From: Candidatus Pelagibacter sp.
GTDB lineage: Bacteria; Pseudomonadota; Alphaproteobacteria; Pelagibacterales; Pelagibacteraceae
Assembly: GCA_028221385.1 (NCBI GenBank)
Contig: JAOIRP010000019.1
Coordinates: 1-10,395 of the forward strand
Direction of reading: 5' to 3'
DNA: 10,395 nt
Shown here: piece by piece, positions 1 to 6,293 of the stretch
How positions within the stretch are numbered: the first letter of the stretch is position 1
Layout of the letters: every line of letters begins with the position of its first letter
Position numbers and translations under genes: made by a program
Notes under the pieces: model-generated
The model's database searches: none
The model's input: the letters and a program-made list of their open reading frames with translations, nothing else
Told to the model about the DNA's origin: nothing

Positions 1-1497
1 GTAACAGCTGTTACACCAACTCCTGCTGGGGAAGGAAAAACAACAACATCGGTTGGTTTAAGTGATGGATTAAATAAAATTGGAAAAAAATCAATTGTTT
101 GTTTGCGTGAGCCAAGTCTTGGTCCATCATTCGGAATGAAAGGTGGTGCCGCTGGTGGTGGTTATGCACAAGTAGTTCCTATGGAGCAAATTAATTTACA
201 TTTCACGGGAGACTTTCACGCAATTACTTCTGCTCATAATTTGTTATCAGCTTTAATTGATAATCATATCTACTGGGGGAATAAATTAGACATAGATGTT
301 AGAAGAATTGTTTGGAAAAGAGTTATGGACATGAATGACAGGTCTTTAAGATCTATAAATATAAACCTAGGTGGAGTAGCTAATGGTTTTCCACGAGAAG
401 ACGGCTTTGATATAACCGTTGCTTCTGAAATCATGGCAATATTTTGCTTATCAAATGATTTAGAAGATTTGGAAAAAAGAATTGGCAATATAACTATTGC
501 ATATACAAGGGATAAAAAACCTGTTTACGCAAAAGATTTAAAAGCTCAAGGTCCTATGACTGTCTTGTTAAAAGATGCAATAAGACCCAATGTGACACAA
601 ACTCTAGAAAATAATCCAGCAATTATTCATGGTGGTCCTTTTGCTAACATAGCTCATGGCTGTAATTCAGTAATTGCTACAAAAACTGGTTTAAAACTTG
701 CAGACTATGTGGTTACAGAAGCTGGATTTGGTGCAGATCTAGGTGCTGAAAAATTTTTAGATATTAAATGTAGAAAATCAAATTTAAAACCAAGCTGTGT
801 AGTTATTGTTGCAACTATAAGAGCATTGAAGATGCATGGTGGAGTTTCAAAAGATGATTTAAAAAATGAAAATGTTGAGGCTCTTAAAAAGGGACTAGTT
901 AACCTTCAAAGACACATCGAGAATGTCAAAAAATTTGGATTACCAGTTGCAGTTGCTGTAAATCATTTCATTAAAGATACAGATAACGAGGTAAAAGCAT
1001 TAACAGAATTTTGTGATAAAATTGGAGTTAAAGCAAGTCTTTGTACTCACTGGGCAAATGGAGGTGAAGGAACAAAAGAACTAGCTGCTCATGTTGCGGA
1101 TTTATGTGAAAAAAATGAAGCTAAATTTAAGTTTTTATACGAAAGTAAAACTCCTCTATTTAAAAAGATAGAGACAATTGCAAAAGAGATTTATAGAGCT
1201 GATGAGGTTATAGCTGATACAAAAATTAGAGATCAATTAAAATCTTTTGAAGATGCAGGATATGGAGATTTACCTATTTGTATTGCAAAAACACAATATA
1301 GTTTTTCAACTGATCCAAGTCTTAAAGGAGCTCCAACAGGACATGCTTTACCAGTAAGAGAAATTAGATTGTCTTCTGGTGCGGAGTTTATTGTGGTTGT
1401 ATGTGGTGCTATTATGACTATGCCAGGACTTCCAAGAGTTCCAGCAGCGGACTCTATTAAACTGAATAAAAATGGTGAGATTGAAGGTCTATTTTAA
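1..1497 (+). CDS. fhs: Formate-tetrahydrofolate ligase, 5' end cut off by window edge
   Basis: This cytoplasmic enzyme (10-formyl-THF synthetase) joins formate to tetrahydrofolate using ATP, giving 10-formyl-THF. The reading frame is open from base 1 and ends with TAA at 1495-1497, so 498 residues are visible. Family members are about 555-560 residues, so roughly 60 N-terminal residues lie upstream. The P-loop [12 protein letters not shown] is at visible residues 5-16, followed by the family blocks [36 protein letters not shown] and [19 protein letters not shown], and a C-terminal [20 protein letters not shown] at 103 could be mistaken for a start, but it lies beyond the P-loop inside the conserved fold and is not one. 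The gene ends one base before the convergent amidotransferase gene. In a methylated-compound locus it plausibly feeds or drains the THF one-carbon pool produced by demethylation; that link is inferred from context. Confidence 0.97.
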   Translation, partial: VTAVTPTPAGEGKTTTSVGLSDGLNKIGKKSIVCLREPSLGPSFGMKGGAAGGGYAQVVPMEQINLHFTGDFHAITSAHNLLSALIDNHIYWGNKLDIDVRRIVWKRVMDMNDRSLRSININLGGVANGFPREDGFDITVASEIMAIFCLSNDLEDLEKRIGNITIAYTRDKKPVYAKDLKAQGPMTVLLKDAIRPNVTQTLENNPAIIHGGPFANIAHGCNSVIATKTGLKLADYVVTEAGFGADLGAEKFLDIKCRKSNLKPSCVVIVATIRALKMHGGVSKDDLKNENVEALKKGLVNLQRHIENVKKFGLPVAVAVNHFIKDTDNEVKALTEFCDKIGVKASLCTHWANGGEGTKELAAHVADLCEKNEAKFKFLYESKTPLFKKIETIAKEIYRADEVIADTKIRDQLKSFEDAGYGDLPICIAKTQYSFSTDPSLKGAPTGHALPVREIRLSSGAEFIVVVCGAIMTMPGLPRVPAADSIKLNKNGEIEGLF

Positions 1498-1498
1498 A

Positions 1499-2290
1499 TT
1501 AGTTCTTTAAATAATTTAACCAATTTCTAACTTCACACGTTCTATCATTAAAATTTAATAATTCATTTTCAGATTTAATATATGAGATATGACTTTCATA
1601 TTCTTCTTCACTAGAAAAATTTTTATTTACAAATAACCTCTCTTTACGACCAGCAATAAGTTTAAGCATTTGAAAATATTCATAGTCAGGATGATATTGT
1701 AGGCCAATAATTTCAGAGTTTCCTGCATTAAAGCTAATGCCCATTACATTGTTAACTTTGTCACTTGATAAAAGAATAGCATTTTTTGGCAGTTCACTTA
1801 CTTCATCAAAATTGAAGGCTGGTGAGTTAAAAATTTTTTTTTTATCTTTGTATATATAGTGCTTCTCACCCTCATTATTAACAATTACATCTGAGGCAAT
1901 TCCAATATGAGCGCCATTTTTTCCAGGGTTTACTTGACCCCCAGCTGCTGTCGAACATATTTGTAATCCCCAGCAAATTGCTAAAATCTTATTTTTCTGA
2001 GTAAAGCAATTAGATGCAAAGTTGATATGCTTCTTAATTACATCTGTCATATCATTTATTCTCATTGCACCACCAGTAAAAACGATTCCATTATATTTAC
2101 TCATATTTTTTAGAGCATTCTTTGTATCATTATCATTGTTTGGATTTATGATTTCTATATTTGATGATGACTCTATCTTTAAAATTAAATTTTTTAGATT
2201 ATCTGCTGCAGAAGCTCCGGCTACTTTAATAAAAAACTCACTATCTTCTCTGTTATTTCCTTCAATAATTAATATATTTAAATTACTCAT
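1499..2290 (-). CDS. Class-I glutamine amidotransferase-like protein
   Basis: A 263-residue stand-alone GATase1-fold protein. The nucleophile elbow AICWGLQ places the catalytic cysteine at C106, and the later QYHPDYEY block supplies H200. The oxyanion-side motif FTGGAMRIND is at about 71-80. Most relatives end the catalytic triad with His-Pro-Glu; here it reads His-Pro-Asp (D202), a conservative but notable change. About 50 residues after the core (215-263) are poorly conserved by eye. It resembles the uncharacterised alphaproteobacterial 'type 1 glutamine amidotransferase' proteins related to the glutamine-hydrolysing half of GMP synthase. It lacks any synthetase domain, so its acceptor, or whether it instead hydrolyses gamma-glutamyl compounds, cannot be read from sequence. 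It is last in a three-gene unit; its ATG overlaps the upstream dehydrogenase stop as ATGA (2287-2290), implying translational coupling. A run of ten A residues on the coding strand (1834-1843) encodes lysines 150-152. Confidence 0.85.
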   Translation of the reverse strand: MSNLNILIIEGNNREDSEFFIKVAGASAADNLKNLILKIESSSNIEIINPNNDNDTKNALKNMSKYNGIVFTGGAMRINDMTDVIKKHINFASNCFTQKNKILAICWGLQICSTAAGGQVNPGKNGAHIGIASDVIVNNEGEKHYIYKDKKKIFNSPAFNFDEVSELPKNAILLSSDKVNNVMGISFNAGNSEIIGLQYHPDYEYFQMLKLIAGRKERLFVNKNFSSEEEYESHISYIKSENELLNFNDRTCEVRNWLNYLKN

Positions 2291-3450
2291 TTGAACAATT
2301 CACCAGTCATACTGTGCTGATACATTATCTTCATATCTTTTATGGTTAATTTTTTTGGATTTCCTCCCGTCGATGGGTCTGCTAAAGCCATTTTAGATAA
2401 CCTATCAATATCAAAATTTTTTTCATCGATCACTTCTGATAATTTATGAGGTATATCAAGTTTTTTTCTTAGAACTATAACCCAGTTTATAAAACCATCA
2501 AAAGATCGATCTTGAAGTTCTAAATAATCACAAATCTTAATTATTTTCTGTTCAATTGCATCTTTATTAAAAGTTAATACGTAAGGCATAAATATTGCAT
2601 TGGATAAACCATGATGGACATTATTTAATGCATTTATTGGGTGACTTAATGAATGAATTGCTCCTAAACCTTTTTGAAATGCTGTCGATCCCATGCTGGC
2701 TGCTGTTAGCATGTTTTGTCGTGCTTCAATATTTGATCCATTATTAACAGCTTCTAATAACCAATTATTAATTAATCTCATACCCTCTAATGCAATTCCA
2801 TCTGCCATTGGATGATATCCTGGAGCACAGTATGCTTCTAAATTGTGAGCTAGAGCATCCATACCTGTTGCAGCTGTAATTTTTGCAGGCAAACTAAGTG
2901 TTAATGTTGGATCTAAAATAACTATTGAAGGTAAAAATTTAGGATGAAAAATTATATTTTTTATTCCTGTTTCTTCATTTAAAATTACAGATGCTCGCCC
3001 TGTTTCAGAGCCTGTTCCAGCAGTTGTTGGTACAGCAATAATTGGTGCAATTTTATCAGAGTTTGCTTTGGTCCAATTATCTCCAACATCTTCAAAATCC
3101 CAAATAGGTAATGTTTGACCCGACATAAATGCAATTGCTTTACCAACATCTAAACCACTACCACCTCCAAAAGCTATTACTCCATCACAGTTATGTTTTT
3201 TATAATAATCAGTACCTTCTGCTACATTGGTTCCAGTTGGGTTACCAACAACATTTGAATATAATTCAGCTAAGATACTATTTTCTTTTAGATTATTTAA
3301 AACATTAGCTACAATTTTTGATGTGGCAAGACCACTATCTGTTACTAACAATGGTTTATTAATGTTTAAAGTTTTACAAGCAACACCTAAATCTTTAATT
3401 CTATCTTTTCCAACCCACATAGTTGTTGGGTAATTCCAATTTGATTTCAT
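2287..3450 (-). CDS. Iron-containing alcohol dehydrogenase
   Basis: A 387-residue, full-length member of the group III (Fe-dependent) NAD(P)-linked alcohol dehydrogenases. The nucleotide-binding motif GGGSGLDVGK is at 95-104, VPTTAGTGSE at 140-149, and the metal site is readable as D198 and H202 (GMDALAHNLEAY), H266 (GAIHSLSH) and H280 (NVHHG). This spacing matches the FucO-type site, so the enzyme should be active. The substrate is not determined. Candidates from family knowledge are short-chain alcohols (Fe-ADHs have been proposed for methanol/ethanol oxidation in SAR11) or 3-hydroxypropionate, since DddB of DMSP clusters is an Fe-ADH and a DMSP lyase gene lies about 2.5 kb away. Both options are inference. 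The ATG at 3448-3450 directly abuts the TAA of the gpsA-like gene, and the 3' end overlaps the amidotransferase start by 4 bases, so the three are almost certainly one operon. Confidence 0.93.
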   Translation of the reverse strand: MKSNWNYPTTMWVGKDRIKDLGVACKTLNINKPLLVTDSGLATSKIVANVLNNLKENSILAELYSNVVGNPTGTNVAEGTDYYKKHNCDGVIAFGGGSGLDVGKAIAFMSGQTLPIWDFEDVGDNWTKANSDKIAPIIAVPTTAGTGSETGRASVILNEETGIKNIIFHPKFLPSIVILDPTLTLSLPAKITAATGMDALAHNLEAYCAPGYHPMADGIALEGMRLINNWLLEAVNNGSNIEARQNMLTAASMGSTAFQKGLGAIHSLSHPINALNNVHHGLSNAIFMPYVLTFNKDAIEQKIIKICDYLELQDRSFDGFINWVIVLRKKLDIPHKLSEVIDEKNFDIDRLSKMALADPSTGGNPKKLTIKDMKIMYQHSMTGELFK

Positions 3451-4479
3451 TTACCAGTTAATTTCTAGTTTTTTATTTTCACATATAGTATTAAGCATAC
3501 TAAACATTAGTGGAAAATTTTTGGAATTAAGATCTTGTAAAATTTTTGGACCAATTTCAAAAGCAAGTTGAGCCCCTTCTACAGTAACATCTTTCATAAA
3601 TTTTTCTTTTGCATTTTTGTAAAGATGGCCTTCGCCAAGATATTTCCCCATTAAACTATTTCTTCCTCCAATTGCACTTACATATAGATCACCTAAACCA
3701 GCTAACCCATAAACTGTTTCTGCTTTACCTCCATAATGAGTAACAAACTCAACCATTTCGGATATAGATCTATGAATTAAAGAAGCTGAGGTGTTTAAAT
3801 AATATTTAGATTGAATTTCCTTAGGTGCTTTAGAGTTACTTAGTCCTTCTGATGCACCAATTAACATTGAATAAATATTTTTAATTGCACCTGATAATTC
3901 AATACCAGTAAGATCATCTGATATTTCTGTTGAATAATATTCAGTTGATATAATTTTTTTTAAATTTTGTGCTTCTTTAATATTCAGATTTGCAATAACT
4001 GTTCCTGTTCTCATTTTATTTGCAAGGCCAGCTGCCAAACAAGGTCCTTTGATTGCAGAAACATTTACTTCCTCATGACCTTTTTTATTGAGAAGTTTTT
4101 TAATTTTATCTGAAAGTGTTATCAACTCATTATCTTCTATAGCCAAACCTTTTGTTAATAAAATAATGGGAAGATTTTTTTTATAGTTTTTTGCTATTTG
4201 ATCAACAAACCATTTAATTCCTATTGAACTTACGCCTGCTACAATTATATCCACTCCTCTTTCTAGAATAGATTTTAATCTTTCATATTTTTCAACTTTT
4301 AGTTTAGTTGGTAATTCTATATTGAGAGTTGGATGAAAGTTTTTATTTAATTGAATACTATTTATTAATTCATCTTCAAGGTGAGTGCCTATAAGTGTTA
4401 CTTCATTTTTATTTTCGAGACACGGAATAGCGAAAGCTGAACCCATAGCTCCTGCTCCAATAATAATTATTTTTTTCAT
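3451..4479 (-). CDS. gpsA: NAD(P)-dependent glycerol-3-phosphate dehydrogenase family protein (GpsA-like)
   Basis: A 342-residue cytoplasmic dehydrogenase of the GpsA fold. GpsA reduces dihydroxyacetone phosphate to sn-glycerol-3-phosphate for phospholipid synthesis. The Rossmann motif GAGAMGSAFA is at 8-17, the TKG lysine at K110, the catalytic-type lysine of ELSGAIKNIYS at K200, and the C-terminal GLAGLGDLYVSAIGGRN at 258-274 with D264, R273 and N274. These are the landmarks of the family. I chose the ATG at 4477-4479 because the first beta strand (KKIIIIGAG) begins immediately after it; an in-frame ATG at 4512 would add eleven residues with no counterpart and leave only 45 bases to the divergent tmm start. 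No clear Shine-Dalgarno precedes either. It leads a three-gene unit with an Fe-ADH and an amidotransferase, which is not a usual context for housekeeping gpsA. It may therefore be a paralogue acting on another phosphorylated or carboxylated substrate. Confidence 0.82.
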   Translation of the reverse strand: MKKIIIIGAGAMGSAFAIPCLENKNEVTLIGTHLEDELINSIQLNKNFHPTLNIELPTKLKVEKYERLKSILERGVDIIVAGVSSIGIKWFVDQIAKNYKKNLPIILLTKGLAIEDNELITLSDKIKKLLNKKGHEEVNVSAIKGPCLAAGLANKMRTGTVIANLNIKEAQNLKKIISTEYYSTEISDDLTGIELSGAIKNIYSMLIGASEGLSNSKAPKEIQSKYYLNTSASLIHRSISEMVEFVTHYGGKAETVYGLAGLGDLYVSAIGGRNSLMGKYLGEGHLYKNAKEKFMKDVTVEGAQLAFEIGPKILQDLNSKNFPLMFSMLNTICENKKLEINW

Positions 4480-4557
4480 AATAAAGTATTTTTTTATATT
4501 AATTTTTAGCATTTTGTGAGTAAAGTACAGTTATAAATTTTTAAGAAGGGGTTATTT
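4480..4557. promoter_or_regulatory. Divergent control region between gpsA-like and tmm
   Basis: This is the only place where promoters for the leftward gpsA-like unit and the rightward tmm-dddK unit can both sit. A TATAAA at 4532-4537 is a reasonable -10 for tmm and would give a leader of about 14 bases. The overlapping complement TATAAC (4535-4530) could be a -10 for the opposite direction. No good -35 is visible for either; TTGTGA at 4514-4519 is only 12 bases from the TATAAA. Presence of divergent promoters is inferred from gene orientation; the exact elements are tentative. Confidence 0.5.
4543..4551 (+). promoter_or_regulatory. Shine-Dalgarno of tmm
   Basis: AAGAAGGGG ends six bases before the tmm ATG (4558-4560). 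It is the clearest ribosome binding site in the window; most other starts here lack one, so it both fixes the tmm start and suggests efficient translation. Confidence 0.8.
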
Positions 4558-5898
4558 ATGAGTAAAGTTGCAATTATTGGTGCTGGACCTTGTGGTTTAT
4601 CTGCGTTGAGATCTTTTGAACAAGCTGAAAAAAAAGGTGAAAAAATACCTGAAATAGTTTGTTTTGATAAGCAAGAAGATTGGGGTGGATTATGGAACTA
4701 TAGCTGGAGAACAGGATCAGATCAATATGGTGATCCCGTACCTAATAGTATGTATAGATACCTTTGGTCTAACGGTCCCAAAGAATGTTTAGAATTTGCT
4801 GACTATTCATTTGATGAACATTTTGGAAAACCAATTCCATCCTTTCCTCCAAGAGAAGTTTTGTATGATTACATTCTGGGTAGAGTCAAAAAAGGAAATT
4901 TAAAAGATAAAATAAAATTTAACACCTCTGTTACTAATGTTTTTTATAATGGTAAAAGTTTTGAAATTTCTTATCGTGATAAAGAAAATGATAAAATTTC
5001 AAAAGATATTTTTGATTATGTGGTTATATCAACTGGACATTTTTCTGTTCCATTCATTCCAGAATATCCAGGAATGAAATCGTTTCCTGGAAGAATAATG
5101 CACTCTCATGATTTTAGAGATGCAGAAGAATTTAGAGGGAAAAACGTTGTTGTTTTGGGAAGTAGTTATTCTGCAGAAGATGTGGCTCTTCAGTGCCATA
5201 AGTATGGAGCTAAAAGTGTCACTATAGGTTTTAGGCACAATCCTATGGGATTTAAATGGCCAGAGGGTATGAAAGAAGTTTTTCACTTAGATAAACTTGA
5301 GGGCAACAAAGCAATATTTAAAGACGGTCACGTACAAGAAACAGATGCTGTAATTTTATGTACAGGTTATCTTCATCATTTCCCTTTTTTAAATGAAGAC
5401 TTAAAACTAAAAACAGGGAACAGACTTTACCCACCTAAGTTATATAAAGGTGTAGTTTGGCAAAACAATCACAAATTAATGTATTTAGGCATGCAAGATC
5501 AATTTCATACTTTTAATATGTTTGATTGCCAGGCTTGGTTTGCAAGAGATGTTATAATGGGTAAAATTAAAATTCCAAATGACTCTGATATTGATAAAGA
5601 TATCAATAAATGGGTATCAATGGAGGAAAAATTAGAAAATCCGGAACAAATGATAGATTTTCAGACTGAGTACACTAAAGAACTTCATGGTTTATCAGAT
5701 TATCCAAAAATTGATTTTGAATTAATTAGAAAACATTTCAAAGAATGGGAACATCACAAGGTTGAAAATATTATGACTTATAGAAATAAATCTTTTTCTT
5801 CACCGGTAACAGGTTCTTTGGGTCCACTACATCATACACCATGGGAAACAGCAATGGATGACTCCTTAAAAGCTTTCTTGGATCAGCCAAAGAAATAA
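4558..5898 (+). CDS. tmm: Trimethylamine monooxygenase (flavin-containing monooxygenase)
   Basis: A 446-residue, full-length bacterial FMO that oxidises trimethylamine to trimethylamine N-oxide with NADPH, O2 and FAD. Visible motifs are the FAD site GAGPCG (8-13), the FMO fingerprint FPGRIMHSHDF (176-186, pattern FxGxxxHxxxF), and the NADPH-site GSSYSAED (201-208). Blocks typical of marine Tmm proteins rather than other FMOs are SMYRYLWSNGPKECLEFADY (64-83), FDEHFGKP (85-92), ILCTGYLHHFPFLN (266-279), GMQDQ (311-315) and the C-terminal HHTPWETAMDDSL. Length and these blocks agree with characterised Tmm of SAR11 and roseobacters as I remember them. Characterised Tmm also oxidises DMS to DMSO, which matters here because a DMSP lyase gene follows 20 bases downstream. 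It is transcribed away from the gpsA-like unit and preceded by a strong Shine-Dalgarno. The downstream TMAO demethylase and the TMAO-binding protein are not in the window. Confidence 0.95.
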   Translation: MSKVAIIGAGPCGLSALRSFEQAEKKGEKIPEIVCFDKQEDWGGLWNYSWRTGSDQYGDPVPNSMYRYLWSNGPKECLEFADYSFDEHFGKPIPSFPPREVLYDYILGRVKKGNLKDKIKFNTSVTNVFYNGKSFEISYRDKENDKISKDIFDYVVISTGHFSVPFIPEYPGMKSFPGRIMHSHDFRDAEEFRGKNVVVLGSSYSAEDVALQCHKYGAKSVTIGFRHNPMGFKWPEGMKEVFHLDKLEGNKAIFKDGHVQETDAVILCTGYLHHFPFLNEDLKLKTGNRLYPPKLYKGVVWQNNHKLMYLGMQDQFHTFNMFDCQAWFARDVIMGKIKIPNDSDIDKDINKWVSMEEKLENPEQMIDFQTEYTKELHGLSDYPKIDFELIRKHFKEWEHHKVENIMTYRNKSFSSPVTGSLGPLHHTPWETAMDDSLKAFLDQPKK

Positions 5899-5918
5899 GA
5901 TTTAAACTTTGATTTTGT

Positions 5919-6293
5919 ATGATCTTCACAAAAAATCTAAAATCAGTTTCTGATCAAAAGTGGTCAACAACAGAAAAATATCCTGGTGTTAGATGGAAAT
6001 TTTTAATTGATGCTGATTTTACAGAGAGTTCTGGTCTTTCACTTGGTTTTGCTGAAATAGCACCTGGTGGTGATTTGGTGCTTCATTATCATTCACCTGC
6101 AGAAATATATGTGGTTACAGATGGTGTGGGAACATTAAACAAATCTGGTAAACTTGAAGAAATCAAGAAAGGCGATGTTGTTTATATAGCAGGAAATGCA
6201 AAACATGCTCTAAAAAATAATGGAAAGGAAACCTTAAAATTTTATTGGATCTTTCCAACAGATCGTTTTTCAGAAGTTGAGTATCTTTATTAA
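5919..6293 (+). CDS. dddK: Cupin DMSP lyase DddK
   Basis: A 124-residue single-cupin protein. It closely resembles SAR11 DddK, which cleaves dimethylsulfoniopropionate to DMS and acrylate. Residues reported for DddK fall at identical numbers here: metal ligands H56, H58 and E62 in HYHSPAEIY, H96 in GNAKHALKN, the catalytic tyrosine Y64, and Y122 near the C-terminus. The N-terminal EKYPGVRWKFLIDADF (19-34) and C-terminal FYWIFPTDRFSEVEY (108-122) also agree with my recollection of the SAR11 protein. The protein ends two residues after Y122, so its tail appears a few residues shorter than the approximately 130-residue form I recall. The ATG at 5919 has no clear Shine-Dalgarno and lies 20 bases after the tmm stop, so expression probably depends on the tmm transcript. 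Its TAA shares the palindrome TTAA with the stop of the convergent permease gene. A generic cupin of other function is the alternative, but the residue-by-residue active-site match makes it unlikely. Confidence 0.87.
   Translation: MIFTKNLKSVSDQKWSTTEKYPGVRWKFLIDADFTESSGLSLGFAEIAPGGDLVLHYHSPAEIYVVTDGVGTLNKSGKLEEIKKGDVVYIAGNAKHALKNNGKETLKFYWIFPTDRFSEVEYLY

Noticed and set aside
103..105. TTG as start codon of the formate-tetrahydrofolate ligase
   Set aside because: The frame is open and encodes the conserved P-loop from base 13 on, so the true start is left of the window.
270..488. Open frame on the - strand inside fhs
   Set aside because: Overlaps a conserved part of the ligase and shows no family features.
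1496..1517. AAATTA/TAATTT inverted repeat at the fhs-amidotransferase junction as a terminator
   Set aside because: The stem is six A-T pairs with a ten-base loop and no G-C content, which is expected by chance in DNA this AT-rich.
2022..2294. Hydrophobic open frame on the + strand inside the amidotransferase gene
   Set aside because: Its hydrophobic look comes from reading AT-rich lysine and asparagine codons in reverse; the opposing gene is clearly real.
3227..3433. Open frame on the + strand inside the Fe-ADH gene
   Set aside because: Overlaps the N-terminal domain of a clearly intact enzyme and has no features of its own.
4480..4512. Eleven-residue N-terminal extension of the GpsA-like protein from an ATG at 4512
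   Set aside because: The Rossmann fold starts right after the ATG at 4479; the extension has no family counterpart and would shrink the divergent control region to 45 bases. It remains possible.
5029..5286. Open frame on the - strand inside tmm
   Set aside because: It is fully contained in a gene with intact FMO motifs, has no recognisable domain and no ribosome site, so it is a shadow.
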